Shown: positions 9,676 through 19,432, counted from the stretch's first letter. The stretch is 64,000 nucleotides of DNA from Planococcus shixiaomingii (GCF_030413615.1 NZ_CP129236.1:3948291-4012290), one strand, 5' to 3'. Notes: a model not told the origin generated them from the sequence alone. A program made the numbers and translations.

Positions 9676-11763
9676 TCATTCCTTTATCAAATTATTTTGT
9701 AGATAATCCAAAAACAAATCTTCCAGCTTTTGCCGAATCAGCTTTTCGTTCGATGACGAAAAAATCATCATCGACACATCGCTTTCGATCAAGCTTGTAC
9801 TTATCAAACTGAGTATTTCTTGCTCCTTGTCATTCATCTTTGCTGGCGCCAGCATTAAGAGCACATTTTTTATTTGCATCTGCTTGTTGTCCATTCCTTC
9901 GACAGTGGAGAGCTTATCTAAATGCGCCACTTGGAATATCAGTTCCTGGACACTGGTGTCCCGGCAATGGAAAAGCCCCATTGTTGTATTCGGAATTCCA
10001 AGGCCGCCCTTTTTCTCCCGTTCTTCCAATTGGCGCATGACCGCAGCCGTATCAGTAACCAGGTTGTCGGCGCCCGCCTGTTCCACCATGTCATTTAAAG
10101 CTTTCCAATGATCCGCGACGTTTCGCTTCCGGTACACCCTTAAATTAGCCAAGATGGCGTCCATGCTCGTTTGTACGTCCTTAATTTCCTGCAGGAGATG
10201 CTGCACGCTCGGCCTGTTGCTCTGAGTTTTGCTTGGACGCTGATGCTCAGGATTCAAATACCGCTTCTTTCTTGTGATTTTCTCCAAATTATTTTGCAGG
10301 TAACTTTCGATAGAGCCAATATCCTTATCGCTTAACAATGGGTTCACCATAATATAATCAACTTCCGTTAACGGAAGCCTGATTGTCGAAATGATAAGGT
10401 CGTAATCATCAAATTGAGCCGATTGAAAATCGTTGATCGATAAAATTTTCACAGAATTGATCTCGATAATTTCTTTTTGAATTCGGCTTGCCAGCATTTT
10501 GGAAGTCCCGATGCCGGTCGGGCAAATGACTACAGCATCAATTTGCACCTTTTCTTCGTTCATCAGCAGCGCTGATCCAAAATGCAGCACAATAAAGGCG
10601 ATTTCATCAGCCGGAAAGTCGATATCCTCGAAGACCTTCTCCAGGCTTCTTGCCACCGCCATATACAAAACCGGATACTTTCTTTTGATGTCATCCGTCA
10701 GCGGATTGTATAAGTCCAAGTTTTGGTTTAACCGGAAAATCGATGGGCCCATATGCGCAAGCAGTCCTTGATACAGCGAAAAGTCGTCCGACAAATTAAC
10801 ATGCAGATTAGCCGAAACTTCCCCGATAACTTTTTTGATCAGTTTGCCGAGCAGCACACTGTCGTAATAAGCCAAATCAGCTCCTTGGACTTTAGAGCCC
10901 CGTAAAATGATGGATAAAAAATGGACATCACAGGCTGTAAGAGAACTTGAAAGATGTTCGTTTACCTCGCCGCACAGTTGCTTCATTAATTGGTATTCAT
11001 TCGTATCTTCGTTTACGGTTACATCGCCTTGCTCCAGCAAAAAGTTGTTTTCGGTCCGCTGAATCGTCAGGCACATATGGATAATCAGCCCGATATAGTC
11101 ACTGTCGGCCAACTGCGTTTGCTCTTTGTTTATCCGTTGGTTCACTAAGCTTTCGGCCATCGCCAAATACTGAGGCGAAAAATAACCGAGAATGCCTTCT
11201 TCCAGCTGGTCCCCCTGCTGCAGCAAGTAGAGATGTTCAACAATATCTTCGTAAAAATAAACTAAAAAGTAGTTGGCAAGAGCATGCCGTTTATTGGCTT
11301 CTGTTCCTTCCAGTTCCACTCCGACGCCTCGTTTTCTCGTCAAGAGAATCGAAAACTTGCTCAGCCATTCTGTCAAATCATCCAAATAAGCCGACAGCGT
11401 GGCGGTGCTGACGCCCAATTGATTGGCGAGCATCCGTGTTTTAAAAGATGGCCCTTCGTGCAGCAAGACAATAAGCAAGTTCAGCTTTCGTTCTTCAGGC
11501 GTTTCATCGGTTGGCTGGATGCTGATCAGCTGTTGGACCAACCGGTAGATCTGTTCGTTTTTCCCGTCGATATAGAGCCCTTCATCCACGGTGCGTTTCA
11601 GCACTAAATCAAATTGTTTCAAAAGCTTTTCGACGGATTTTAAATCCCGCTGTATGGTTCTTGCACTGACATTTACATATGTAGAAAGAGAATGGACCGT
11701 GTGCTTGCCAGCGGTTCTTACAATCAGCTGAATAATGGACTTTTCCCTGAATGTGACAAACAT
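9676..11763 (-). CDS. mtlR: Mannitol operon transcriptional activator, PRD/EIIB/EIIA type
   Basis: A PTS-regulated DNA-binding activator of about 695 residues. From the N-terminus: winged HTH (IIQLIVRTAGKHTVHSLSTY), Mga-like HTH, two PTS regulation domains (PRDs, with IIHMCLTIQRT and FIVLHFGSAL histidines), a galactitol-EIIB-like domain with the cysteine of VVICPTGIGTSKM, and an EIIA-mannitol-like domain with the histidine of GLFHCRD. This domain order is that of MtlR of Bacillus, which is controlled by phosphorylation by HPr and MtlA. Start choice between GTG 11772 and ATG 11763 is uncertain. It lies between mtlA and mtlD, unlike the separate location in B. subtilis. Confidence 0.88.
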   Translation of the reverse strand: MFVTFREKSIIQLIVRTAGKHTVHSLSTYVNVSARTIQRDLKSVEKLLKQFDLVLKRTVDEGLYIDGKNEQIYRLVQQLISIQPTDETPEERKLNLLIVLLHEGPSFKTRMLANQLGVSTATLSAYLDDLTEWLSKFSILLTRKRGVGVELEGTEANKRHALANYFLVYFYEDIVEHLYLLQQGDQLEEGILGYFSPQYLAMAESLVNQRINKEQTQLADSDYIGLIIHMCLTIQRTENNFLLEQGDVTVNEDTNEYQLMKQLCGEVNEHLSSSLTACDVHFLSIILRGSKVQGADLAYYDSVLLGKLIKKVIGEVSANLHVNLSDDFSLYQGLLAHMGPSIFRLNQNLDLYNPLTDDIKRKYPVLYMAVARSLEKVFEDIDFPADEIAFIVLHFGSALLMNEEKVQIDAVVICPTGIGTSKMLASRIQKEIIEINSVKILSINDFQSAQFDDYDLIISTIRLPLTEVDYIMVNPLLSDKDIGSIESYLQNNLEKITRKKRYLNPEHQRPSKTQSNRPSVQHLLQEIKDVQTSMDAILANLRVYRKRNVADHWKALNDMVEQAGADNLVTDTAAVMRQLEEREKKGGLGIPNTTMGLFHCRDTSVQELIFQVAHLDKLSTVEGMDNKQMQIKNVLLMLAPAKMNDKEQEILSLISTSLIESDVSMMIFSSSNEKLIRQKLEDLFLDYLQNNLIKE

Positions 11764-11869
11764 TTTTCTCACTCATTTCGCTTTAAAACTATCTTTTTTC
11801 AAGAAAAATAAGAAATATAAAATCAACCTATATAATAAAAGATTCTCCAGAAAACTTTTGACACCTTTT

Positions 11870-12000
11870 CATTCCGCTTCAGGCGGACGCTTTCCGCGGG
11901 CGTGGCTTGAGCCTCCTCGGTCGCTATGCTCCCTGCGGGGTCTCAAGGCTCACGCTTGGCCCGCTGGAGTCGCCGCCTTCCGCTCCATTCAAAAGAAGAT
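11870..12000. repeat. GC-rich interspersed repeat, copy B
   Basis: Contains CGGACGCTTTCCGCGGGCGT, GAGCCTCCTCGG, CCTGCGGGGTCT and CCGCCTTCCGCTCC, the same skeleton as copies A and D. Non-coding; it lies in the 630-base gap between mtlR and mtlA. Confidence 0.7.
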
Positions 12001-12059
12001 TAAACTTCTATTTAAAGTGCTCCAAAACTAGCGATGGCATGAAAAGAACTTAATCATTA

Positions 12060-12305
12060 ATACTACCTAAAATGGAGCTATGAAGCTAAACAGCGGAGAA
12101 AACCGTACTGCTCCTGTCTCTGCATCGCTGCGCTAGCTTCGAGACATGAAAAAGCGTTGCAGTGCTACGCACTTCGTCGCAAAGACTTGACCTCGCATGC
12201 TTCGGTCAATGTCTTGCCTGCGGGATAGCGAGACAGCCGAGACCCCGGAGTCGCGAAGCGGCGAGGAGGCTTGGCGCGAGCCCACGGAAAGCGCAGCTGT
12301 TTTGC
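12060..12305. repeat. GC-rich interspersed repeat, copy C
   Basis: The segment 12108-12225 closely repeats 3871-3990 of copy A in the same orientation. The right part, ending GCGAGCCCACGGAAAGCGCA, is the inverted form of the left edge of copies A and B. No gene is supported in the gap. Confidence 0.7.
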
Positions 12306-12357
12306 GAAATAGCAAGTGCGATTTTATCTTATATAGATTGTTTCTCAAAAAATTAAA

Positions 12358-12383
12358 TAAAAAGGCAGGAAAGCCTGCCTTTC
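12358..12383 (-). terminator. Terminator of mtlA
   Basis: Perfect short hairpin AAAGGCAGG / CCTGCCTTT followed by T on the minus strand, 12 bases after the mtlA stop. Confidence 0.8.
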
Positions 12384-12394
12384 TATTGTAGTAT

Positions 12395-14320
12395 TTAGTT
12401 GCGATTGAGGATACTTATCAGTTCTTGAGCTGATTTTGCTTGCACTAGCTGGTCGACATTGTCTTGTTCAGCGCAGATGACGGCGATGCCAGAAAGGATT
12501 TCCAAATGCGTCCCGTCTTTTCCTGCGATTCCGAAGATCAATTTCGCACTTTCTCCGTTAAAGTCTACCCCGTTTGGCACTTGGACAACCGTAAAGCCGG
12601 ATTTGATAACCGCTTTTTTCGCTTCTTCCGTACCGTGTGGAATAGCCACGTTATTGCCCATGTAAGTGGTCGTGATTTCTTCACGCTTCAGCATTTCATT
12701 CACGTAAGAAGGTTCCACATACCCAGCTTTGACTAATGCTTCTCCAGCAAAACGGATAGCTTGTTCTTTTGTTGAGAAGCTTTGGTTAAGGAAAATGTTT
12801 TCTTCCAGCAATAGATCGTCTTCTTGATCCATAGCAGGCGTTACGCCAACAGCTTCTTCCTGAGATTCTTCAACAAGCTCTGCCTGTTCTTCCGTAACTC
12901 CGTTTTGCAGGCTGGCAATCAACTTATCGTATTCAGGACTGGATAAGAAGTTGTCTACCGAGATATGGTAAGCACCCGGTATTTTGTTTTGGGCACGCGG
13001 CGTGAGTTTTTCCTGCGTGATAACGATTTGAGAATCAGCGGGAATGGTGCTGATGGCTGTATTGGTAACCGTTACACCCAAATCTGCTTCTTTTACTTTT
13101 TTGCGCAGGAGAGAAGCTCCCATCGCACTTGATCCCATACCGGCATCACATGCAAAAACGATCTTATCAACTTTTGCAGGAAAAGCACCATTAGCTGTAA
13201 CTGCTCCTGCAGTCAATGCATCAGATACCGAACTTTTCTTGCCTTTCATTTGTTCCATCTTTTTCGTCGCTTCGCTCATGTCGTCTTCTGTTTGTTTGCC
13301 CGACTTCAGGACTACTGCGGAAATAAGGAATGAAACGGTTGTAGCCACGATGACTGCTGCGAAGTTGGCCAGGTAAGCCATTCCTTCAGGCGGCGTCACA
13401 GCTGCGATGGCAAGAATACTGCCCGGAGATGCCGGTGCAGCTAATCCTCCGCCAAGCAAAACAAGTGTGAAGACGCCGCTCATTCCGCCGAAGATGACAG
13501 ACAATAACAGCATCGGCTTCATTAACACGTACGGGAAGTAGATCTCATGGATTCCCCCAAGGAAATGAATGATGGCCGCTCCTGGCGCGGACTGTTTCGC
13601 TATGCCTTTTCCAAATATCATGAACGCCAAGAGCACGCCGAGACCCGGTCCAGGGTTTGCTTCCAACAGGAACAGGATTGATTTTCCGCCTTGCTGAACT
13701 TGCTCTAAACCGATCGGCGACAATACACCGTGGTTGATCGCGTTATTCAGGAAGAGAATTTTTGCAGGTTCGATCAGGATGCTTGTCAGCGGCAATAAGC
13801 CTGCCTCGATCAACCAGTCTACGCCTGTAACAAGTGTTTGTGTAAACGCATTTACCGCTGGGCCAACGCCCATGTAGGCAAGGATTGCCAGGATGCCGCC
13901 GAGAATACCGGCAGAGAAATTGTTTACAAGCATTTCAAAGCCTGTTTTGATTTTCCCTTCGATCAATTGGTCAAATTTCTTAATGACGAAGGCACCGAGC
14001 GGCCCCATAATCATGGCGCCCATAAACATTGGCGTATCCGGTGCACCGACAATAACACCCATGGTGGCGATTGTACCGACCACTCCACCGCGCTGGTCAT
14101 AGATGAGCCGTCCTCCTGTATAACCGATAAGCAGCGGCAGCATGTACGTAACCATCGGTCCGACAAGCGACGCAAGGCCTTCATGCGGGAAGAACCCAGT
14201 AGGGATGAATAACGCAGTAATCAACCCCCATGCGATAAACGCCCCGATGTTCGGCAATACCATCGAACTCAAGAAGTTACCGAACTTCTGTATTGAAACT
14301 TTCATTTGTGATTGATTCAT
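12395..14320 (-). CDS. mtlA: PTS mannitol transporter, fused EIICBA
   Basis: Imports mannitol and phosphorylates it to mannitol 1-phosphate. The 641-residue product carries a membrane EIIC domain (about residues 1-340, starting KFGNFLSSMVLPNIGAFIAWGL), an EIIB domain with the phosphocysteine in IVFACDAGMGSSAMGAS (about 385-480), and an EIIA domain with the phosphohistidine in NVAIPHGTEEAKK (about 495-641). Because EIIA is fused, no separate mtlF is needed. The frame is open 37 codons upstream, but GAGGGAGG precedes the ATG at 14318-14320. A catabolite-repression site lies 57 bases upstream. Confidence 0.93.
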   Translation of the reverse strand: MNQSQMKVSIQKFGNFLSSMVLPNIGAFIAWGLITALFIPTGFFPHEGLASLVGPMVTYMLPLLIGYTGGRLIYDQRGGVVGTIATMGVIVGAPDTPMFMGAMIMGPLGAFVIKKFDQLIEGKIKTGFEMLVNNFSAGILGGILAILAYMGVGPAVNAFTQTLVTGVDWLIEAGLLPLTSILIEPAKILFLNNAINHGVLSPIGLEQVQQGGKSILFLLEANPGPGLGVLLAFMIFGKGIAKQSAPGAAIIHFLGGIHEIYFPYVLMKPMLLLSVIFGGMSGVFTLVLLGGGLAAPASPGSILAIAAVTPPEGMAYLANFAAVIVATTVSFLISAVVLKSGKQTEDDMSEATKKMEQMKGKKSSVSDALTAGAVTANGAFPAKVDKIVFACDAGMGSSAMGASLLRKKVKEADLGVTVTNTAISTIPADSQIVITQEKLTPRAQNKIPGAYHISVDNFLSSPEYDKLIASLQNGVTEEQAELVEESQEEAVGVTPAMDQEDDLLLEENIFLNQSFSTKEQAIRFAGEALVKAGYVEPSYVNEMLKREEITTTYMGNNVAIPHGTEEAKKAVIKSGFTVVQVPNGVDFNGESAKLIFGIAGKDGTHLEILSGIAVICAEQDNVDQLVQAKSAQELISILNRN

Positions 14321-14376
14321 TTTGTCCTCCCTCTCAAAGAAAGATTTATGTTGCTTTCCTTTATCATAGGCTCGCA

Positions 14377-14392
14377 ATGTAAACGGATTCAA
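14377..14392. promoter_or_regulatory. cre site (CcpA operator) upstream of mtlA
   Basis: ATGTAAACGGATTCAA matches the cre consensus WTGNAARCGNWWWCAW at every position. Placed 57 bases before the mtlA start, it is expected to mediate carbon catabolite repression of mannitol uptake. Confidence 0.75.
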
Positions 14393-14486
14393 TGAGAAGG
14401 AAAACCATCTTTGTCGGGGGTGTCCGGACAAGGGTATGGTTACTGGCTATCTTTACATATAGAAGATTGTAAGGATTGAGGAAAAT

Positions 14487-14518
14487 AAAAACACCAAGCT
14501 AAACCGCTTTGGTGTTTT
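14487..14518 (-). terminator. Terminator of the small lipoprotein gene
   Basis: Hairpin AAAACACCAAGC / GCTTTGGTGTTTT overlapping the stop codon of the lipoprotein gene. Confidence 0.85.
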
Positions 14519-14810
14519 ACTCTACAATCGCTTCTGAGACAAGGATATAAGGAAAATCTTCTGAGAGTTTAGCCGGCACGACAACGACTTGATCTCCTAC
14601 TTCCAGTTCTTCAAATGTACTTATTGCTCCGCAGAATATTGTGTGGTCAGTAAGGTGCATTTCCTGTACTGACGATTCCGCTTCTGAGTTACCTGAAGTT
14701 ACTTCTAACATAAAACTTGAATCTGTCTTTTCGGTCACTGTTCCCTCGTAGTTTCCGCAGGCTGTCAATAAAAGCATTGAACCAACTATCAAGTTAAGCA
14801 ATTTCTTCAC
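14517..14810 (-). CDS. Small predicted lipoprotein
   Basis: A 97-residue protein with a short lipoprotein signal (MKKLLNLIVGSMLLLTACGN); the lipobox LTAC predicts lipidation at Cys18. The mature part of about 80 residues is acidic and rich in beta-prone segments (VTEKTDSSFMLEVT, LEVGDQVVVVPAKL), resembling small OB-like secreted proteins of the DUF3221 type. The family is not certain and the function is unknown. Monocistronic with its own terminator. Confidence 0.65.
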   Translation of the reverse strand: MKKLLNLIVGSMLLLTACGNYEGTVTEKTDSSFMLEVTSGNSEAESSVQEMHLTDHTIFCGAISTFEELEVGDQVVVVPAKLSEDFPYILVSEAIVE

Positions 14811-14903
14811 TTTTGCTCACTCCCATTTCATGAAGCGTTCTTTTAATACATGGATTCATTCCGTCATTCGGCTTTTTACATTCGTTGCCGACTGACGAAA
14901 TCC

Positions 14904-15683
14904 TCACTCATTGTTCATGAAATTTTGCTTCTCCAAGTAGTTCAGCACCGTTTGCGAGAACTCGATATGGGATTCTTTCGTATACTTGGCTATCGTATAG
15001 ATTTGAGCCAGGTTTTTTAACCCTAATTCCTCGGTCATTTCCTTAAGCCTAGGAACGTCCATATAGCGGTTCCACCCTTTTTCATTTCGTTCCTTGTAGA
15101 TTTCCAGGATTTCATCCTCTGAATAATCCCGGTACTGGTCGTAATGCACAATTCCGTGCTGCGGCAACCGGTCACGCGGCGCTGGATTTTCTGCAGGATA
15201 CCCTAATGAGAAACCAACAACCGGCACGACATTTTCAGGCAAGTTCAGAAGTTCGCCGATCTGATCGCAATTGGCCAGCGTCGAGCCCATATAGCAAATG
15301 CCCAGTCCGGCGTTCTCTGCCGCTAAAGCACAATTTTGTGAGGCTAACGTAGCGTCAATGGTGCCGATCATCAAGCTCATGAAATTATCGAAATGCACGG
15401 GTGCCTCATTGAGAGTAAGCCATTTTCTCATTCGGTTAAAATCAGCGCAAAACGTTAACAGGACAGGAGCATCCACCACCATCGATTGTTCCATGTGCGC
15501 AGAATACAATTTTTTCTTCAGTTCTTTGTCGGTTGTCACGACAATCGAATACGTTTGCATATTGCCGCTTGAAGAAGCCCGAATTCCCGCCTCTAATATT
15601 TGATCGAGCAGTTCCGGACTTACTTCCTTGTCTTCGTATTCTCGTATGGATCGGTGTTTGTTTATCACGTCGTTTAATTCCAA
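14904..15683 (-). CDS. NADPH-dependent FMN nitroreductase (NfrA/NfsA group)
   Basis: An FMN oxidoreductase of about 259 residues from the NfsA/FRP branch of the nitroreductase family, reducing nitroaromatics, flavins or disulphides with NADPH. HRSIREYEDKEVSPELLDQIL with RASSSGNMQTYSIVV is the FMN-binding start of the family. GLGICYMGSTLAN and PVVGFSLGYPAENPAPRDRLP are its conserved later segments. AAGGAG abuts the GTG at 15692; the TTG at 15681-15683 has better spacing and gives MELNDVINKHRS. Monocistronic. Confidence 0.85.
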   Translation of the reverse strand: MELNDVINKHRSIREYEDKEVSPELLDQILEAGIRASSSGNMQTYSIVVTTDKELKKKLYSAHMEQSMVVDAPVLLTFCADFNRMRKWLTLNEAPVHFDNFMSLMIGTIDATLASQNCALAAENAGLGICYMGSTLANCDQIGELLNLPENVVPVVGFSLGYPAENPAPRDRLPQHGIVHYDQYRDYSEDEILEIYKERNEKGWNRYMDVPRLKEMTEELGLKNLAQIYTIAKYTKESHIEFSQTVLNYLEKQNFMNNE

Positions 15684-15834
15684 AACTATCACTCCTTATT
15701 AGAAAACTATAGCATTAATATGAATGTTCTGACATTATATAATTGGATTAAAATAAATGTTAATTCCAACCGAATGAGGAAATAATATAGGGAGAGAAAA
15801 ATTTAAAATAATTAATTTGGGAGCTGAATGTTAA

Positions 15835-16377
15835 ATGGCAAAAGAAGCTTTATTGATTGTGGATATGAGCAACGATTTTGTAGCGGATAATGGAACATTG
15901 ACGGTTGGTAAGCCTGGGCAGAATATCGTGCCTTACATTATAGATGTGGCAACACAATTTTTAGATGAGGAAAAAATAGTTGTGGTCGCAATGGATGCCC
16001 ATCAGCCGAATGATCCACACTTTGAATTATGGCCACCGCACAATGTGGTCGGTACATCAGGGCAGGAATTGTACGGAGAACTGCAAGATTGGTTCAAAAA
16101 GAATGAGGACCATAAAAACTTAATTTATACCCCTAAACCGAACTACAACGCCTTCTTTAAAACAGGTTTAGCTGAGAAGCTAAAAGATTTAGGAGTTGAA
16201 AAAGTTCATTCGGTTGGTGTCTGTACCGATATTTGCGACTTTTTAACAATTGCCGGGGCCGATGCGGAAGGATTCCAAACCGCCATCCATAGACGAGGCG
16301 TCGCAACATTTACCGATCTGGGAGATACGATGGTAAATCATATGAAAACTTGCTTCCATACGGAAATTATTGAATAA
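15835..16377 (+). CDS. pncA: Cysteine hydrolase, isochorismatase-like (probable nicotinamidase)
   Basis: A 180-residue protein of the isochorismatase superfamily. The catalytic triad is visible: Asp in LLIVDMSNDF (residue 10), Lys in YTPKPNYNAFF, and Cys in VGVCTDICDFLTIAGA. MDAHQPNDPHFELWPPHNV is the metal-binding segment of nicotinamidases, which convert nicotinamide to nicotinate in NAD salvage. A short VCTDICD-type active site and the length fit PncA of Bacillus. Monocistronic. Confidence 0.82.
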   Translation: MAKEALLIVDMSNDFVADNGTLTVGKPGQNIVPYIIDVATQFLDEEKIVVVAMDAHQPNDPHFELWPPHNVVGTSGQELYGELQDWFKKNEDHKNLIYTPKPNYNAFFKTGLAEKLKDLGVEKVHSVGVCTDICDFLTIAGADAEGFQTAIHRRGVATFTDLGDTMVNHMKTCFHTEIIE

Positions 16378-16421
16378 AGACGAAATCAATTGGAGCAATG
16401 AAATAGCGCGTGAATATGGCG

Positions 16422-16452
16422 AAAGGATCTTCTAAACCGAGGATCCTTTTCT
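16422..16452 (+). terminator. Terminator of pncA
   Basis: Hairpin AAAGGATC / GGATCCTTTT followed by T-rich sequence, 45 bases past the stop codon. Confidence 0.7.
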
Positions 16453-16479
16453 ATTCTTCTTAGAAAGGATCTGTTCAAA

Positions 16480-17049
16480 ATGGAGATTGAGAATTTGATT
16501 GAAGCGAAGACCAGGCAGGAATTAAGAAATTGGCTTGAGGAAAATTCAACTACGGAGAAATTTTGTTGGGTTATCGTCAGTACCGCTGAACACCCTGGGG
16601 TCATCCAGTATTTAGATGCCGTTGAAGAAGCATTATGTTTTGGATGGATTGACAGCACCAAAAAGAAAATATCGGACACGGAGGTTGCTCAAAGGCTTTC
16701 TCCAAGAAAGAAGAAAAGTAATTTCACCGAATTGAATAAAGAAAGAATTCGCAGGCTGGAGAAATTAGGGCTGATGAAAGAAGAAGGTCTGAAAGTTTTA
16801 CCTGACATGCGTATAGAATCTTTTGCCATCGATGAAGAAATTGAAGCCCGGTTGAAAGAAGACGAGCACGTCTATCAAAACTTCCTTAACTTTCCCGAAC
16901 TCTACAGAAGAATTCGCATCGATACCATCCAGAGCTATAAAAACGAACCGGAACTTTTCAATAAACGATTGGGAAAATTCATCGAAAATACAAGAGAAAA
17001 TAAAATGTACGGCCAGTGGCATGATAACGGCCGCTTGATTGACTATTGA
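16480..17049 (+). CDS. YdeI/OmpD-associated family protein
   Basis: A 189-residue protein. ETWLEEN-like start (RNWLEENSTTEKFCWVIV), the WID segment in ALCFGWIDSTKKK and the AQRLSPRKKKSNFTELNKER stretch are hallmarks of the YdeI/OmpD-associated family (bacteriocin-protection group). The biochemical function is not established. RBS GAAAGGA precedes the ATG. Monocistronic with a following terminator. Confidence 0.75.
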   Translation: MEIENLIEAKTRQELRNWLEENSTTEKFCWVIVSTAEHPGVIQYLDAVEEALCFGWIDSTKKKISDTEVAQRLSPRKKKSNFTELNKERIRRLEKLGLMKEEGLKVLPDMRIESFAIDEEIEARLKEDEHVYQNFLNFPELYRRIRIDTIQSYKNEPELFNKRLGKFIENTRENKMYGQWHDNGRLIDY

Positions 17050-17059
17050 TGAAATAGAA

Positions 17060-17106
17060 ATTGATTAGCGAGAGGAGAAATTCCGCTTTCGCTAATCAAT
17101 TTTTTA
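17060..17106 (+). terminator. Terminator of the YdeI-like gene
   Basis: Long hairpin with perfect outer arms ATTGATTAGCGA and TCGCTAATCAAT followed by five T. Confidence 0.85.
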
Positions 17107-17111
17107 AGAAT

Positions 17112-17894
17112 CTAATAAACTTCCTGCAGAGTGTCCCTAAATAATTTATTTAAGATTTCCGTAGGGTCTTCCACTGTAATATTGAGCGACTTGGCATATT
17201 CTTCGAGGCGTTCCATTTCATATTCCACAAAATTATTGATCACATCGATACGAGGTTCAATATCGAATTCGTCACCAGCCAATTTTCGTCTCAGCAGCTG
17301 GTTCACCTCGTTTTTCAATTCACTTTCCGGAACTATATCTTCTAATAGTTCCTGGAAACCGATCGGTGGTGCCATATTGTATTTTTCAATCCACTTACAA
17401 GCCAATATCGGCCGAAGCACGTAAAAATATTTTTTAATCTTCACTTCAGAACCGCTGAGATACTCACGATAATTATTTTTCGCCATGTTCAAATAATGGT
17501 ACAGCATCGAGTTTGGATAAAACACATCAGATTCTAATGACCGCATAGTATCGACAAATGCATACTTTTGATAATATATGATGTCACTTCTTAACCATTC
17601 CACTAATGGCGGATTATTTTTTCTGAAAAGGCGCAGCGCTTTTGTAATTTCCCAGCCGCTGATGTCCAATAAATCATTGATCGGCTCTTCAATAACATCC
17701 CGCTTTTCCCCTATTCCCTGTGGGTCGATTGCGAGATACCATTCCGGTGGATGAATATAAATAAACCGGACATCCCAATCGCTGTCTTTTGAAGGAAAGC
17801 CCCACGCTCTGCTTCCGGATTCCACCGCATATAAAATTTTTACTTCGTGTTTCTTTTCTATTTCCACTAGCTTCTGTTGAATAATTTCATACAT
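17112..17894 (-). CDS. Predicted nucleotidyltransferase, RlaP/YcgL type
   Basis: A protein of about 260 residues with the polymerase-beta-like active site: AVESGSRAWGFPSKDSDWDVRFIYI has the Gly-Ser and the two metal-binding Asp of DxD. IEPRIDVINNFVEYEM occurs in the helical C-terminal half. This matches the RlaP-type predicted nucleotidyltransferase family (RNA-repair-associated in some genomes). Substrate unknown. Of the two in-frame ATGs the second (17892-17894) is better spaced from TAGGAG. Monocistronic. Confidence 0.78.
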   Translation of the reverse strand: MYEIIQQKLVEIEKKHEVKILYAVESGSRAWGFPSKDSDWDVRFIYIHPPEWYLAIDPQGIGEKRDVIEEPINDLLDISGWEITKALRLFRKNNPPLVEWLRSDIIYYQKYAFVDTMRSLESDVFYPNSMLYHYLNMAKNNYREYLSGSEVKIKKYFYVLRPILACKWIEKYNMAPPIGFQELLEDIVPESELKNEVNQLLRRKLAGDEFDIEPRIDVINNFVEYEMERLEEYAKSLNITVEDPTEILNKLFRDTLQEVY

Positions 17895-17986
17895 AGACAT
17901 ATCTCCTAATTAATTATGTAAAATTTCTTGTTGATTATAAGTTTCAAAATTTATCGCCGGCAAAAATCAGAGATCAGGCACAACTA

Positions 17987-19042
17987 TTAAAACGTTTTAA
18001 TTTCATCTACTGTTTTTCGGTCTAATCGCTTAATAACTTCGGTCATTAGCTTAACCGTATGAATGTAATCATCGTAATGGATCATCGAAGTAGGCGTATG
18101 GGCATAACGTGATGGTACATTGACCAATAATACCGGCATGCCATAATTGGCCGTCTGGAATTTTGAAGCGTCTGTTCCGCCGCGTTTCATAATCGATACC
18201 TGGTAGGGAATGTCGCATTCGTCCGCAACTTTGACCACAAATTTCAACAGTTTCCGATTCGAGATGGTAGAGGAATCCATCACACATAATTCTGGGCCTT
18301 TCCCTAAGGAAATCCCTTCTTTCGGCATGCCGTGAATATCATCGGCCGTTCCGACATCAAGGGAAAACCCGATTTCTGCCTGTGACATCTTCCCTAACGT
18401 TACAGCGCCTCTGCAGCCTACTTCTTCCTGGGTGGATCCGCCGCCGATAAAGATGTTGCCATGTCCTTCTCTTTTTAAATTTTCCATGACCCGCAAAGAT
18501 GCAGCACAGCCGATCCGGTTGTCCCAAGCTTTATTGACAAGGTATTTTTGGTCCTTGCCCATCGTTTTGAAATTGCCTTCAGGAACAATAAAATCCCCAA
18601 TTTGAATGCCTAATTCCTTTACTTCTTGATCACTTGTACAGCCGACGTCCATCACTAAATTATCAATATCCGGATATTTTTCATCAAATTGCATCGGACC
18701 TAACGAGCAAACAGCAGGTACAGCGGACGTATCGGTCAGAATGGTAAAATGCTGCGACAACACACCCGTCACAAAGTAGAAGCCGCATCTTGCGAATTTA
18801 ATATAGCCGTCCTTTGTAATGGTTCGAACCATAAAACCGACTTCATCCATATGCCCTGCCGCTAAAATCTTAGGGCCTTCTGTGCCTAATGTGGCCATCA
18901 ACGAACCCATGCCATCCGTTTCAATCTTATCTGCTACGGCTGAGAATTTTTCTTTTAAATAGCTTCTTACAGCATCTTCATTTCCGGATGTTCCCTGGAT
19001 ATCTGTAATTTCCTTTAAGAATGCTAACTCTTTTTTATCCAT
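17987..19042 (-). CDS. M42 family metallopeptidase (glutamyl-aminopeptidase/FrvX type)
   Basis: A 351-residue cytoplasmic dinuclear-metal aminopeptidase of the M42 family, which forms large tetrahedral complexes that trim peptides. Ligand and catalytic residues are visible: AAGHMDEVGFMV (His, Asp), KAWDNRIGC (bridging Asp), STQEEVGCRGA (catalytic Glu pair), SLDVGTADD (Asp) and RYAHTPTSM (His). The start follows AAGGAG. Monocistronic; it is the last gene before the possible second attachment site. Confidence 0.9.
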   Translation of the reverse strand: MDKKELAFLKEITDIQGTSGNEDAVRSYLKEKFSAVADKIETDGMGSLMATLGTEGPKILAAGHMDEVGFMVRTITKDGYIKFARCGFYFVTGVLSQHFTILTDTSAVPAVCSLGPMQFDEKYPDIDNLVMDVGCTSDQEVKELGIQIGDFIVPEGNFKTMGKDQKYLVNKAWDNRIGCAASLRVMENLKREGHGNIFIGGGSTQEEVGCRGAVTLGKMSQAEIGFSLDVGTADDIHGMPKEGISLGKGPELCVMDSSTISNRKLLKFVVKVADECDIPYQVSIMKRGGTDASKFQTANYGMPVLLVNVPSRYAHTPTSMIHYDDYIHTVKLMTEVIKRLDRKTVDEIKTF

Positions 19043-19432
19043 AAATTGTTTCTCCTTAGACCATTGTCTTTGTAAAAGGCTCAGCTATGATCTTTGCCAT
19101 ATTCTTATTTCGGCAGTTTCTATAGAACCATACTAAATCCTCTCACAACCTTTTTCGGCATAAGTAGATGGTTTCCTGCTCTTTAGTACATAAATATAAG
19201 AGTACCTTATGGAAACGATAAACTGGAATCACCGATTTCCGAAAGATTTGTCATTAGAATATAAATTATTATGATTAAGGAAATATAAGATGCCACTTAC
19301 TTTCCTATCATTCGTTTATAGAAAAAACATCCACAAATGAGGTTTTCCCAACATTGTAGATGTTTAAATTTTTCTCACACCATCTGTGTCTATCCTTTAG
19401 TACGGTAACAAGATGATTTCTATTAATATTCT

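Noticed and set aside
17985..18003. TTAAAACGTTTTAA palindrome as a cre site
   Set aside because: It lacks the TG and CA ends of the cre consensus and lies at the stop of the M42 gene, not near a promoter.
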